Shown: positions 18,962 to 27,742, counted from the stretch's first letter. The stretch is DNA of 64,000 bases from SMWN01 sp965261165 (GCA_965261165.1 OZ253445.1:1674001-1738000), one strand, 5' to 3'. The notes: generated by a model from the letters alone, not told the origin. Made by a program: numbers and translations.

Positions 18962-19227
18962 TGAACGAAACACAAACAATGGCCAAGACAGTCACTGGTG
19001 AAGTAGTGAGTAACAAGATGGATAAAACCATTTCTGTGTTGGCATCAAGAAAGGTAAAACACCCTTTGTATGGAAAGTACATCAGGCGCTCTACAAAATT
19101 CATGGCACATGATGAAAATAATGAATGCAATGAAGGTGATGTGGTTGTGATAGAAGCATCAAAACCTATCTCAAAAAATAAGGCATGGAAACTACAGAAA
19201 GTAGTTACCAAGACCCAAGAAATTTAG
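18961..19227 (+). CDS. rpsQ: 30S ribosomal protein S17
   Basis: S17 is an OB-fold protein that binds the 5' domain of 16S rRNA early in assembly. The 88-residue product contains TVTGEVVSNKMDKTISVLASRKVKHPLYGKY, DENNECNEGDVVVIEASKPISKNKAWKL. ATG at 18961 overlaps the rpmC stop; an internal ATG at 18979 (MAKTVTGEV) is an alternative start giving a length nearer to E. coli, but it lacks the overlap that favours the first one. Confidence 0.95.
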   Translation: MNETQTMAKTVTGEVVSNKMDKTISVLASRKVKHPLYGKYIRRSTKFMAHDENNECNEGDVVVIEASKPISKNKAWKLQKVVTKTQEI

Positions 19228-19247
19228 AAAGTAGAGGAGTAGCGCGG

Positions 19248-19616
19248 ATGATACAAGTGCAGACCATGTTGGATGCCGCAGACAATAGCGGTGCAAAGCG
19301 GGTGATGTGCATTAAGGTCCTTGGTGGGTCCAAACGACGCTACGCTGGAATTGGTGATGTCATTAAAGTGACAGTTAAAGAAGCTATTCCTCGTGGTAAA
19401 GTAAAAAAAGGTGAGCTTTACGATGCGGTTGTCGTAAGAACCCGCAAGGGAGTTCGACGCTCTGACGGATCGTTGATCAGATTTGATGGCAATGCAATTG
19501 TTTTGCTGAATAACCAGCGTCAACCAATAGGCACTCGTATTTTTGGCCCGGTGACGCGTGAATTAAGAGGTGCAGAATTTATGAAAATTGTGTCGTTGGC
19601 GCCTGAGGTTTTATGA
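19248..19616 (+). CDS. rplN: 50S ribosomal protein L14
   Basis: L14 lies at the subunit interface and forms bridges with 16S rRNA. The 122-residue product begins MIQVQTMLDAADNSGAKRVMCIKVLGGSKRRYA and shows KVKKGELYDAVVVRTRKGVRR and IFGPVTRELR. ATG at 19248 follows GAGGAG at 19234-19239. A longer reading frame upstream overlaps the end of rpsQ and is not used. This is the first gene of what is the spc operon in E. coli, but no promoter gap separates it here (20 bp). Confidence 0.98.
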   Translation: MIQVQTMLDAADNSGAKRVMCIKVLGGSKRRYAGIGDVIKVTVKEAIPRGKVKKGELYDAVVVRTRKGVRRSDGSLIRFDGNAIVLLNNQRQPIGTRIFGPVTRELRGAEFMKIVSLAPEVL

Positions 19617-19619
19617 GAG

Positions 19620-19940
19620 ATGCGTAAGCTAAGAAAAGGTGATGAAGTCGTCGTTCTGGCTGGTAAGGACAAAGGCAAACGTGGTGTTGTATTAAGAGTA
19701 ATACAAGATCTGGAAAAAATCATCGTTGAGAATATTAATATGGTTAAACGCCATACCAAAGGCAATCCGACTCAAGGGACGCCCGGTGGCATTGTGGAAA
19801 AAGAAATGCCATTACATGTTTCGAATGTCGCTATCTGGAATCCAGTGTCAAACAAGGGCGATCGCGTAGGCATAAAAATGTTGAAAGATGGAAAAAAGGT
19901 GCGCTTTTTCAAATCTAATGACGAAGTCGTGGATATATAA
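19620..19940 (+). CDS. rplX: 50S ribosomal protein L24
   Basis: L24 is one of the two initiators of 50S assembly. The 106-residue protein has the KOW motif KGDEVVVLAGKDKGKRGVVL at residues 6-25 and the central KRHTKGNPTQGTPGGIVEKEMPLHVSNVAI region. It starts 3 bp after rplN and is followed by rplE after 13 bp, in standard spc order. Length and sequence are ordinary. Confidence 0.98.
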   Translation: MRKLRKGDEVVVLAGKDKGKRGVVLRVIQDLEKIIVENINMVKRHTKGNPTQGTPGGIVEKEMPLHVSNVAIWNPVSNKGDRVGIKMLKDGKKVRFFKSNDEVVDI

Positions 19941-19953
19941 AGGCGAAAGTGAA

Positions 19954-20493
19954 ATGACAAGGTTAGAAGAATTTTATAAAGAAAATGTAATTAAGCAACT
20001 GACTGAACAGTTCAGTTATCAGTCAGTAATGCAGGTGCCTCGTATTACCAAAGTGACATTGAATATGGGTCTGGGTGAAGCTGTTGCTGATAAAAAAATC
20101 ATTGAACATGCAATCAGTGATATGGAAAATATTGCAGGTCAAAAACCTGTCGTGAATCTTGCCAGAAAATCAGTTGCTAATTTTAAAGTGCGTGAAGGCT
20201 GGCCTGTTGGTTGTAAGGTGACATTGCGTAGAGAACGCATGTATGAATTTATGGATCGTCTCATTTCAATTTCGATCCCGAGAATTCGTGATTTTCGTGG
20301 GTTTAGTGCGAAATCATTTGATGGCCGTGGCAACTACAGTCTTGGGATTAAAGAACAGATTATTTTTCCGGAAATTGATTACGACAAGATCGATACACTC
20401 CGTGGTATGGATATCACCATTACAACATCCGCGAACACAGATGATGAAGGCCGGGCATTATTAATGGCATTCAATTTTCCATTACGTAAATAA
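19954..20493 (+). CDS. rplE: 50S ribosomal protein L5
   Basis: L5 binds 5S rRNA and contacts the P-site tRNA from the central protuberance. I chose ATG at 19954, giving MTRLEEFYKENVIKQL and 179 residues, the usual length; the frame stays open upstream through the end of rplX but that part is non-homologous. Conserved blocks are KVTLNMGLGEAV, QKPVVNLARKSVANFKVREG and DFRGFSAKSFDGRGNYSLGIKEQ. In E. coli S8 binds mRNA near this start to repress the spc genes; I did not fold that site here. Confidence 0.97.
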   Translation: MTRLEEFYKENVIKQLTEQFSYQSVMQVPRITKVTLNMGLGEAVADKKIIEHAISDMENIAGQKPVVNLARKSVANFKVREGWPVGCKVTLRRERMYEFMDRLISISIPRIRDFRGFSAKSFDGRGNYSLGIKEQIIFPEIDYDKIDTLRGMDITITTSANTDDEGRALLMAFNFPLRK

Positions 20494-20507
20494 TATTTGA
20501 GGTCATT

Positions 20508-20813
20508 ATGGCAAAGGTTTCAATGATTAATCGTGAGCATAAGCGCACTAGGCTGGTTAAGAAATATGCAGCTAAGCGTGCAGAGTTAAAGACCCAGGTT
20601 ATAGATATGTCTCTTAGTGAAGAAGACCGTAAATCGGCAAGAGAAAAATTAAATATGTTGCCACGTGACTCAAGCCCAGTGAGACAACGTAATCGATGCA
20701 ACTTGACCGGACGTCCTCATGGTTATTATCGTAAATTTGGACTTTCTCGCAACAAACTGCGCGAGGCAGCAATGCGAGGTGATGTTCCTGGTCTGGTTAA
20801 GGCTAGTTGGTAG
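20508..20813 (+). CDS. rpsN: 30S ribosomal protein S14 (zinc-free form)
   Basis: S14 is a late-assembling protein of the 30S head. The 101-residue protein has NREHKRTRLVKKYAAKRAELK at the start and RNRCNLTGRPHGYYRKFGLSRNKLRE. It carries one cysteine instead of the two CxxC pairs of the zinc-ribbon type, so it is the long C-minus form that needs no zinc. rpsH follows 10 bp later behind a good GGAG. Confidence 0.98.
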   Translation: MAKVSMINREHKRTRLVKKYAAKRAELKTQVIDMSLSEEDRKSAREKLNMLPRDSSPVRQRNRCNLTGRPHGYYRKFGLSRNKLREAAMRGDVPGLVKASW

Positions 20814-20823
20814 GAGAAAGGTT

Positions 20824-21216
20824 ATGAGTATGCAAGATCCGTTAGCCGATATGCTAACAAGAATCAGAAACAATTTGGCCAGAGCCAAGGCAACAGTAAG
20901 TATGCCTTCGTCCAAGCTTAAAATTTCTGTGGCAGAAATTTTGCAACAAGAGGGTTACATATTAAAATATACTGTAGAAGGTGACATCAAGAAAACCTTA
21001 GTCATTGAGCTGAAGTATTTTGAAGGCAAGCCTGTCATTGAGATGCTAAGTCGATTCAGTCGTCCAAGTGTTAGAAGATATCGATCAAAAAATGAACTAC
21101 CAACAGTAATTGGCGGCTTGGGTGTCGCCATTGTCTCAACATCAAAAGGTGTGATGACAGATAAAAATGCCCGAGCACAGGGTATTGGCGGCGAAGTGTT
21201 ATGTGTTGTTTCTTAG
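20824..21216 (+). CDS. rpsH: 30S ribosomal protein S8
   Basis: S8 is a central-domain 16S rRNA binder. In E. coli it is also the translational repressor of the spc operon. ATG at 20824 (MSMQDPLADMLTRIRN, 130 residues) follows GGAG at 20813-20816; a longer open frame overlaps rpsN and is rejected. The RNA-binding C-terminal block GLGVAIVSTSKGVMTD and GGEVLCVV are intact. Confidence 0.97.
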   Translation: MSMQDPLADMLTRIRNNLARAKATVSMPSSKLKISVAEILQQEGYILKYTVEGDIKKTLVIELKYFEGKPVIEMLSRFSRPSVRRYRSKNELPTVIGGLGVAIVSTSKGVMTDKNARAQGIGGEVLCVVS

Positions 21217-21228
21217 TAGGTTAAAACG

Positions 21229-21762
21229 ATGTCAAGAATAGCAAATAATCCTGTTGAATTACCTTCTGGCGTTGAATTCAGCATGGCTGGAAACATTGTC
21301 ACGATTAAAGGTAGTAAAGGACAACTGCAACATAATCTGCATCCTCTGGTGAGTGTTGCGCAAGAGGGTAATGAGTTGAAAATGGCAAGGAATGATGGTT
21401 CCAAGTCAGCCAATGCATTAGCGGGTACGACACGTGCATTGCTGCAAAATATTGTCACGGGTGTCAGTGTTGGTTTTGAACGTAAATTAGCGATAGTTGG
21501 TGTGGGTTATCGCGCACAAGTACAGGGCAAGGTTCTGGATTTAACCTTGGGTTTTTCACACCCCGTTAAATTTAAATTTCCTGAGGGAATCACCGTTGAA
21601 ACACCAAGTCAGACAGAAATTGTCATCAAAGGAATTGACAAACAATTGGTTGGTCAGGTTGCTGCCAATATAAGAGCATATCGCCCACCAGAGCCTTATA
21701 AGGGTAAAGGCATTCGTTACGCGGATGAGCATATTGTACGTAAAGAAGCCAAGAAGACTTAA
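21229..21762 (+). CDS. rplF: 50S ribosomal protein L6
   Basis: L6 lies near the sarcin-ricin loop and supports factor binding. The 177-residue protein contains two L6 repeats, with LAIVGVGYRAQVQGKVLDLTLGFSHPV in the second half and the C-terminal signature PEPYKGKGIRYADEHIVRKEAKKT. The 47-bp gap to rplR is the largest inside the operon but holds no terminator. Nothing unusual is seen. Confidence 0.98.
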   Translation: MSRIANNPVELPSGVEFSMAGNIVTIKGSKGQLQHNLHPLVSVAQEGNELKMARNDGSKSANALAGTTRALLQNIVTGVSVGFERKLAIVGVGYRAQVQGKVLDLTLGFSHPVKFKFPEGITVETPSQTEIVIKGIDKQLVGQVAANIRAYRPPEPYKGKGIRYADEHIVRKEAKKT

Positions 21763-21809
21763 GCAGAATAGCGTAAGATAAATGCAAGAGTAAGACAAGA
21801 CAGAAGACT

Positions 21810-22166
21810 ATGAGAAGTAAAAAACAAGCAAGAATAAAACGAGCAACACGTACTAGGGCTCGTATCAGACTGAAAGGTATCAGTCGTCTTTGTATTCACA
21901 GGACACCAAGGCACCTTTATGCGCAAGTTATCGCAGCTAATGGTTCCGAAGTTCTAGCAAGCGCATCAACTTTGGATAAGGATATCAGAGCTGAAGTTAA
22001 GTATAGCGGCAATGTAGATGCTGCCATTGTCGTTGGCAAGAGATTAGGTGAACGTGCAAAAAAAGCAGGCGTGAATCAGGTGGCTTTTGACCGTTCTGGG
22101 TTTAAATATCATGGACGTATCAAGGCATTAGCTGATGCGGTGCGCGAACAAGGTTTGGAATTCTAG
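21810..22166 (+). CDS. rplR: 50S ribosomal protein L18
   Basis: L18 binds 5S rRNA together with L5 and links it to the large subunit. The 118-residue protein is very basic at its N-terminus (MRSKKQARIKRATRTRARI) and has HRTPRHLYAQVIAANGSEVLASAST and FDRSGFKYHGRIKALADAVREQGLEF. It starts 47 bp after rplF and ends 11 bp before rpsE, in normal spc order. Confidence 0.98.
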   Translation: MRSKKQARIKRATRTRARIRLKGISRLCIHRTPRHLYAQVIAANGSEVLASASTLDKDIRAEVKYSGNVDAAIVVGKRLGERAKKAGVNQVAFDRSGFKYHGRIKALADAVREQGLEF

Positions 22167-22177
22167 AGGTTTTATAA

Positions 22178-22684
22178 ATGGCTGTTAACGATTCAATTAC
22201 AGGAAATGAAGGTCTGTTTGAAAAGCTGGTCCATGTTAATCGCGTTGTCAAGGTAGTCAAAGGCGGACGACAATTTGGTTTTACGGCACTTACCGTGATT
22301 GGCGATGGCAATGGTAAGGTTGGTTTTGGCCGGGGTAAAGCTAAAGAAGTGCCAATCGCAATTCAGAAAGCGATGGAAAATGCGCGTAAAAATATGAGTC
22401 AGGTCGCTTTAAACGATGGCACATTGCATTATGCAGTGACGGGCATACATGGTGCTGCGAAAGTTTATATGCAGCCTGCTTCAGAAGGTACAGGCATTAT
22501 CGCAGGTGGTCCAATGCGCGCAGTCTTCGAAGTTGCGGGCGTACATAATGTACTTGCCAAGTCAATTGGTTCAACAAATCCAATCAACATTGTTCACGCG
22601 ACGATGAATGCACTGAGAGCCATCGCCTCACCTGAAATGATCGCGGCTAAACGTGGAAAATCAGTTGAAGAAATACTAAGTTAG
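22178..22684 (+). CDS. rpsE: 30S ribosomal protein S5
   Basis: S5 forms the mRNA entry channel with S3 and S4 and influences fidelity. The 168-residue product has the double-stranded-RNA-binding-like N-terminal domain (EKLVHVNRVVKVVKGGRQFGFTALTVIGDGNGKVGFG) and the C-terminal half with PASEGTGIIAGGPMRAVFEVAGVHN. The loop residues tied to spectinomycin binding (VKGGR) look wild type. rpmD follows after 16 bp. Confidence 0.98.
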   Translation: MAVNDSITGNEGLFEKLVHVNRVVKVVKGGRQFGFTALTVIGDGNGKVGFGRGKAKEVPIAIQKAMENARKNMSQVALNDGTLHYAVTGIHGAAKVYMQPASEGTGIIAGGPMRAVFEVAGVHNVLAKSIGSTNPINIVHATMNALRAIASPEMIAAKRGKSVEEILS

Positions 22685-22700
22685 ACTGGGTTAGATAGAC

Positions 22701-22889
22701 ATGGTAAAGAAAAAACAAATACAAGTTACTTTGAAGCGTAGCACCAATAAACGTCTGACATCGCACAAAGCTTGTGTGCAAGGACTGGGTCTGCGTAGAA
22801 TTGGACATACTGTTACGATTGAAGATACTCCAGAGAATCGTGGTATGGTAAACAAAGTGGATTATTTGCTCGCTGTCGAGGAAGCATAA
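22701..22889 (+). CDS. rpmD: 50S ribosomal protein L30
   Basis: L30 is a small 50S protein of 62 residues here. It shows the family core KSTNKRLTSHKACVQGLGLRR-type sequence (residues about 14-34), HTVTIEDTPENRGMVNKVDYLL at the C-terminal half. It begins 16 bp after rpsE and rplO starts one base after its stop codon, so the two are coupled. Presence of rpmD fits gammaproteobacteria. Confidence 0.97.
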   Translation: MVKKKQIQVTLKRSTNKRLTSHKACVQGLGLRRIGHTVTIEDTPENRGMVNKVDYLLAVEEA

Positions 22890-22890
22890 G

Positions 22891-23328
22891 ATGCGTCTGA
22901 ATACATTAAGTCCACAAGCAGGATCAAAATCAGCCGCGAAACGCGTTGGTCGAGGTATTGGTTGCGGTTCAGGTAAGACATGTGGTCGTGGTCATAAAGG
23001 CCAGAAGTCAAGAAAAGGGGGCTACCATAAAACAGGTTTTGAAGGTGGACAGATGCCATTGCAACGTCGTCTTCCAAAGGTTGGTTTTAACTCAAGTTTG
23101 TCAATAGTAACGGCTGAAATACGTTTGCAGGAACTTGCAAAAGTTGATGCTGATGTTGTAGATCTGGATGCTTTGTTAGGGGCTAATTTGATCTCAAAAC
23201 ATATCAAACGTGCAAAAATCATTGACTCAGGAAAGATTGAAAAAGCTGTTTCTGTGAAAGGTCTGAGAGTTACAAAAGGCGCTCGCACAGCGATTGAAGC
23301 AGCTGGCGGAAAAGTTTTAGAGGATTAA
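22891..23328 (+). CDS. rplO: 50S ribosomal protein L15
   Basis: L15 assembles late and contacts several 23S rRNA domains. The 145-residue protein begins MRLNTLSPQAGSKSAAKRVGRGIGCGSGKTCGRGHKGQKSR, the usual glycine-rich extended tail, and ends with the globular domain. secY starts at the base after its stop codon (TAAATG), coupling the ribosomal genes to the translocon gene. Confidence 0.98.
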   Translation: MRLNTLSPQAGSKSAAKRVGRGIGCGSGKTCGRGHKGQKSRKGGYHKTGFEGGQMPLQRRLPKVGFNSSLSIVTAEIRLQELAKVDADVVDLDALLGANLISKHIKRAKIIDSGKIEKAVSVKGLRVTKGARTAIEAAGGKVLED

Positions 23329-24675
23329 ATGGCAATATCTAATCCTGCAATCCCCGGGGGTATCGCCGGGCTAGGAAAATTGAAAGAGTTGCGTCAGCGA
23401 CTATTTTTTCTTTTGGTTGCATTGTTTGTTTTTAGAGTGTGCTCTTTTATTCCTGTGCCTGGGATAAACCCGAATGCACTGGCTGCCATGTTTGAGCAAC
23501 AAAGTGGCACCATACTAGACATGTTCAATATGTTTTCTGGTGGTGCGCTGCAAAGGTTGTCAGTGATTGCCCTAGGTATTATGCCGTATATCTCTGCCTC
23601 TATTATTATGCAGTTGTTAACTGTGATAGAGCCAAAGCTAAAGCAGTTGAAAAAAGAAGGTGAAGCAGGTAAGCGTAAGATTACTCGGTACACTCGTTAT
23701 GGCACGGTGGTTCTGGCTACGTTTCAGGCAGCTGGTGTGGCAACTTTGTTAGAAGGTCAGCAGGCAGCTGGTTTGGCAGTGGTGATGGATCCAGGCATTG
23801 GGTTCAAGATAACCACAATAACCACACTAGTGACAGGAACCTTGTTCTTGATGTGGTTAGGTGAGCAAATAACAGAACGTGGTGTTGGTAATGGTATATC
23901 CATGATTATCTTTGCCGGTATTGTTGCGGGATTACCATCCGCAGTTGCTGGAACTGTCGAATTGGCCAGAACAGGTGAATTACATACGTTAGCTGTGTTT
24001 GCTTTGTTTGCCTTAGCCATTGTAGTCACAGGTTTTGTTGTGTTTGTAGAAAGAGGGCAGCGAAGAATAACCATTAACTATGCGAAGAAGCAAGTTGGAC
24101 GCAAGCAATATGCTGGACAATCCAGTCATTTGCCCTTGAAGTTGAATATGTCAGGTGTAATTCCACCGATATTCGCTTCCAGCTTGATTCTCTTCCCATC
24201 GACCATTGCTGGTTGGTTTGGTCAAAGCGGAGATATGGGTTGGTTACAGGATATTTCAACAATGATGTCACCTGGTCAGCCGATTTATGTATTGATGTAT
24301 GCGGCAGGTATTATATTTTTCTGTTTCTTTTACACGGCGATTGTTTTCGACCCAAAAGAAACGGCTGATAATTTGAAAAAATCTGGAGCCTTCATTCCGG
24401 GAATGAGGCCAGGTGAGCAAACAGCAGCGTATCTGGATAACGTGTTAACCAAGTTAACCTTGGCGGGTGCTGTTTATATTACTTCGGTATGTTTGTTGCC
24501 TGAATTCTTGATTGTGAAATTTAATGTGCCATTCTATTTTGGTGGCACATCATTACTGATTATTGTTGTTGTTGTGATGGACTTTATGTCACAGGTGCAG
24601 GCTCATTTGATGTCTCATCAATATGACTCTTTATTAAAGAAAGCCAACCTGAAGAAGTACGGTAATAAAAGATAA
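23329..24675 (+). CDS. secY: preprotein translocase subunit SecY
   Basis: SecY is the channel-forming inner-membrane subunit of the Sec translocon. The 448-residue protein shows ten hydrophobic segments; conserved landmarks are FRVCSFIPVPGINP (TM1 and plug region), the cytosolic loop RRITINYAKKQVGRKQYAGQSSHLPLKLN and NLKKSGAFIPGMRPGEQTAAYLD. It follows rplO without a gap and precedes rpmJ by 27 bp, the normal end of the spc operon. Confidence 0.98.
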   Translation: MAISNPAIPGGIAGLGKLKELRQRLFFLLVALFVFRVCSFIPVPGINPNALAAMFEQQSGTILDMFNMFSGGALQRLSVIALGIMPYISASIIMQLLTVIEPKLKQLKKEGEAGKRKITRYTRYGTVVLATFQAAGVATLLEGQQAAGLAVVMDPGIGFKITTITTLVTGTLFLMWLGEQITERGVGNGISMIIFAGIVAGLPSAVAGTVELARTGELHTLAVFALFALAIVVTGFVVFVERGQRRITINYAKKQVGRKQYAGQSSHLPLKLNMSGVIPPIFASSLILFPSTIAGWFGQSGDMGWLQDISTMMSPGQPIYVLMYAAGIIFFCFFYTAIVFDPKETADNLKKSGAFIPGMRPGEQTAAYLDNVLTKLTLAGAVYITSVCLLPEFLIVKFNVPFYFGGTSLLIIVVVVMDFMSQVQAHLMSHQYDSLLKKANLKKYGNKR

Positions 24676-24702
24676 TCGGTATTAGATTGCTGGAGAAGTA
24701 AG

Positions 24703-24816
24703 ATGAAAGTAAGAGCATCCGTTAGAAAAATCTGTCGCAATTGCAAGATTGTACGCCGTAAAGGTGTTGTCAGAGTCATATGTACTGATCTTAGACATAA
24801 GCAGCGCCAAGGTTGA
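24703..24816 (+). CDS. rpmJ: 50S ribosomal protein L36
   Basis: L36 is the smallest ribosomal protein, binding 23S rRNA with a zinc ribbon. This 37-residue frame reads MKVRASVRKICRNCKIV and then RRKGVVRVICTDLRHKQRQG. The C-x2-C pair, the third cysteine and the histidine of the zinc-binding (C-plus) form are present. GGAG at 24692-24695 precedes the ATG by 7 bases. It sits between secY and rpsM as in most gammaproteobacteria. Confidence 0.95.
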   Translation: MKVRASVRKICRNCKIVRRKGVVRVICTDLRHKQRQG

Positions 24817-24862
24817 AAAAATAATCAAATGGTTAGAAAAGATTTACTGGAGAGATGAATAA

Positions 24863-25219
24863 ATGGCGCGTATAGCTGGTGTAAACATACCCGATAACAA
24901 GCATCTGAACATTGCTTTGACCCGCGTCTATGGCATAGGTCGCACACGTTCCCGCGATATATGCGATGCGGCTGGACTCAAAGGTGACACAAAGGTCAGA
25001 GAATTAACTGAAGGTGATTTAGACAAGATTCGTTCCGAAATCACCAAGTATGAGTTAGAAGGCGACCTAAGACGCGAAGTCTCAATGAGCATTAAACGTT
25101 TGATGGATCTTGGTTGTTATCGAGGGATTCGTCACCGTCGTGGTCTACCTCTTAGAGGACAAAGAACACGAACCAACGCAAGGACACGTAAGGGTCCACG
25201 CAAACTTATTAAGAAATAA
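24863..25219 (+). CDS. rpsM: 30S ribosomal protein S13
   Basis: S13 in the 30S head makes subunit bridges and touches P-site tRNA with its basic C-terminal tail. The 118-residue protein has MARIAGVNIPDNKHLNIALTRVYGIGRTR and ends GLPLRGQRTRTNARTRKGPR plus LIKK. It is the first alpha-operon gene. The 46-bp spacer after rpmJ is short compared with the E. coli S4-binding pseudoknot region, so that control may differ here. Confidence 0.98.
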   Translation: MARIAGVNIPDNKHLNIALTRVYGIGRTRSRDICDAAGLKGDTKVRELTEGDLDKIRSEITKYELEGDLRREVSMSIKRLMDLGCYRGIRHRRGLPLRGQRTRTNARTRKGPRKLIKK

Positions 25220-25240
25220 TCAGCGACAGGTTATCAAAAT

Positions 25241-25630
25241 ATGGCAACTCCAAAGATTAAAGGTAGAAAGAAAGTTAAAAGGACAGTGATTGATGGCATG
25301 GCTCACATTCACGCATCATTTAACAATACAATTATTACGATTACAGATCGTCAGGGCAATGCGTTGACATGGGCTACCGCTGGCGGCAGTGGTTTCAAGG
25401 GGTCTCGTAAAAGCACTCCTTTTGCAGCGCAGATTGCATCGCAGAAGGTTGGTGAAATGGCACTAGAGTTTGGCATGAAGAGTCTCGAAGTTTTTATTAA
25501 GGGCCCTGGCCCTGGTCGAGAATCTGCAGTCAGAGCATTGAATGCTGTGGGGTTAAGAATTACAAATATTGCCGATGTGACGCCCGTTCCTCATAACGGT
25601 TGTCGTTCGCCAAAGAAACGCCGTGTATAG
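25241..25630 (+). CDS. rpsK: 30S ribosomal protein S11
   Basis: S11 is in the 30S platform near the E site and mRNA. The 129-residue protein includes AHIHASFNNTIITITDRQGNALTWATAGG and the C-terminal GPGPGRESAVRALNAVGLRI and DVTPVPHNGCRSPKKRRV, all strongly conserved. It starts 21 bp after rpsM and 18 bp before rpsD, in standard order. Confidence 0.98.
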   Translation: MATPKIKGRKKVKRTVIDGMAHIHASFNNTIITITDRQGNALTWATAGGSGFKGSRKSTPFAAQIASQKVGEMALEFGMKSLEVFIKGPGPGRESAVRALNAVGLRITNIADVTPVPHNGCRSPKKRRV

Positions 25631-25648
25631 GAAGAATGGAGTAAAATT

Positions 25649-26269
25649 ATGGCGCGTTATTTAGGTCCAAAGTGTAAATTAAGTCGACGTGAAGGGACTG
25701 ATCTGTTTTTGAAAAGCAGAGCAAGACCGATTGACTCTAAATGTCAGATTGACAAAATTCCTGGTAATAAGGGAACACGCCAAAAACATTTGTCAGATTA
25801 CGCTCTGCAGTTAAGAGAAAAGCAAAAACTGCGTCGTATCTATGGCATTTTGGAAAAACAATTCCGTTCTTATTATAAGGCAGCAGCAAGACGTAAAGGA
25901 TCTACAGGTGAAAATCTACTGAGTATTCTGGAATGTCGTCTTGATAATGTCGTTTATAGAATGGGTTTTGGTGTAACACGTAATGAAGCACGCCAGTTGG
26001 TGAGCCATAAATCTATATTGGTCAATGGTAAAGGCGTAAATATACCGTCTTATCAGCTCAGTCCGTCTGACGTTATCTGCATTCGTGAAAAGAGCAAAAA
26101 GCAGGTTCGAATTCAAGATTCTTTGGCGATTGCAGAGCAACTAACATTCCCCGAATGGCTGGATGTAAATATCAAAGCGATGGAAGGGACTTTCAAGTCA
26201 ATTCCAGAGCGAAGTGAATTGCCAGCGGAAATAAATGAACAATTAGTCGTTGAGCTTTATTCCAAATAG
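25649..26269 (+). CDS. rpsD: 30S ribosomal protein S4
   Basis: S4 initiates 16S rRNA assembly and, in E. coli, represses the alpha operon and has antitermination activity. The 206-residue sequence starts MARYLGPKCKLSRREGTDLFLKS and contains the S4 RNA-binding domain ECRLDNVVYRMGFGVTRNEARQLVSHKSILVNGKGVNIPSYQL. The single copy upstream of rpoA is the normal gammaproteobacterial location. Confidence 0.98.
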   Translation: MARYLGPKCKLSRREGTDLFLKSRARPIDSKCQIDKIPGNKGTRQKHLSDYALQLREKQKLRRIYGILEKQFRSYYKAAARRKGSTGENLLSILECRLDNVVYRMGFGVTRNEARQLVSHKSILVNGKGVNIPSYQLSPSDVICIREKSKKQVRIQDSLAIAEQLTFPEWLDVNIKAMEGTFKSIPERSELPAEINEQLVVELYSK

Positions 26270-26306
26270 TTAAGCATCAAGTTAAATGAAAGGATAGGAA
26301 TATATT

Positions 26307-27326
26307 ATGTCTGTAGCATTTAGTGAAATATTAAAACCACGTCGTGTTGACGTGGATCCAGTCAATGATTTCAGTGCAAAGATTACCATCGAGCCGCTGG
26401 ACAAAGGCTTTGGTCATACATTAGGCAATGCGATTCGCCGTGTATTACTTTCGTCTATGTCTGGATGTGCTGTTACCGAAGTTGAAATAGATAATGTACT
26501 GCATGAGTACACTACGATTGAAGGTGTACAGGAAGATGTGACGGATATTTTGCTCAACCTGAAAGGTCTAGCAATTACTATGCATGCCAAGGATGAAGCA
26601 ACATTAACATTAAAGAAAATTGGTCCTGGTGAGATTAAAGCTAGAGATATCACTATTGATCACGATGTTGAAATAGCCAACCCTGATCACGTGATTGCAA
26701 ACCTGACTAAAGCAGGTGAGCTAAGCATGAGAATCAAGGCTGTTAGAGGCCGTGGTTACAAACCAGTAGTTGTTGGTGGAGATGACGAAGCTCAGGCCAT
26801 TGGTCGATTGAGACTGGATGCTTCATTTAGCCCAATTCGTCGCGTCTCTTATGAGGTACTAAGTGCACGTGTTGAGCAGCGGACCAACTTGGATAAGCTG
26901 GTTCTTGAGATTGTGACTAATGGTACCATGGATCCTGAAGATGCCGTACGTGAAGCTGCAGGTATTCTTCGTAGTCAGCTGGCTGTGTTTGTTGATCTGG
27001 AAGCGGAAGAGGCTATCGAAGCCAGTGCTGCAAAAGAACCTGAAGTTGATCCAACACTACTACGTCCAGTAGATGATCTGGAGTTGACTGTACGTTCTGC
27101 GAATTGTTTGAAAGCAGAAAGTATTTATTATATTGGTGATTTAATTCAACGGACTGAAGTTGAATTATTGAAAACACCAAATCTAGGCAAGAAATCATTG
27201 ACTGAAATCAAAGATGTCTTGGCATCCAGAGGTTTTTCGTTGGGGATGCGTTTGGAAAACTGGCCACCGCAAAGTTTGACCGATACAAGAGAAGCAGCTC
27301 AGGTTGGAATTTTAGAGAGAATTTAA
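26307..27326 (+). CDS. rpoA: DNA-directed RNA polymerase subunit alpha
   Basis: Alpha dimerises to start polymerase assembly and binds UP elements and activators through its C-terminal domain. The 339-residue protein has the N-terminal domain motif GFGHTLGNAIRRVLLSSMSG, a linker rich in glutamate and alanine (about residues 230-250), and the CTD with VRSANCLKAESI, whose arginine and asparagine correspond to the DNA-contacting residues, plus the NLGKKSLTEIKDVLASRGFSLGM helix. rplQ begins at the base after its stop. Confidence 0.99.
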   Translation: MSVAFSEILKPRRVDVDPVNDFSAKITIEPLDKGFGHTLGNAIRRVLLSSMSGCAVTEVEIDNVLHEYTTIEGVQEDVTDILLNLKGLAITMHAKDEATLTLKKIGPGEIKARDITIDHDVEIANPDHVIANLTKAGELSMRIKAVRGRGYKPVVVGGDDEAQAIGRLRLDASFSPIRRVSYEVLSARVEQRTNLDKLVLEIVTNGTMDPEDAVREAAGILRSQLAVFVDLEAEEAIEASAAKEPEVDPTLLRPVDDLELTVRSANCLKAESIYYIGDLIQRTEVELLKTPNLGKKSLTEIKDVLASRGFSLGMRLENWPPQSLTDTREAAQVGILERI

Positions 27327-27719
27327 ATGCGACATCGTAAAAGTGGAAGACAACTAAATCGCAACAGTTCACATCGTAAAGCTATGTTCAGAAACATGGC
27401 GGTGTCACTGATGCAACATGAAGTAATCAAGACAACTTTGCCAAAAGCAAAGGAACTGCGTCGCGTTGCAGAGCCACTGATTACTATGGCAAAGACTGAT
27501 TCAGTAGCTAAACGCCGACTAGCTTTCTCACGTCTTCGTGATAGAAGCGTGGTGGCCAAATTGTTTAATGAATTAGGTACCAGATATAAAGAACGTCCAG
27601 GCGGTTATCTACGTATCCTGAAGTGTGGTTTTCGTCCAGGCGATAAGGCGCCAATGGCGATTGTAGAACTTATGAGCAGGCCCGTTGGCGATTCTGAGGC
27701 TGTTGTTGAAGAAACATAG
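27327..27719 (+). CDS. rplQ: 50S ribosomal protein L17
   Basis: L17 is a basic 50S protein near the tunnel exit. The 130-residue product starts MRHRKSGRQLNRNSSHRKAMFRNMAVSL and contains YLRILKCGFRPGDKAPMAIVEL. It is the last gene of the ribosomal block and is followed at once by a clear intrinsic terminator, so the transcription unit beginning at rpsL or internal promoters ends here. Confidence 0.98.
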   Translation: MRHRKSGRQLNRNSSHRKAMFRNMAVSLMQHEVIKTTLPKAKELRRVAEPLITMAKTDSVAKRRLAFSRLRDRSVVAKLFNELGTRYKERPGGYLRILKCGFRPGDKAPMAIVELMSRPVGDSEAVVEET

Positions 27720-27742
27720 CTAACCATCTGCTTTTGAACTTT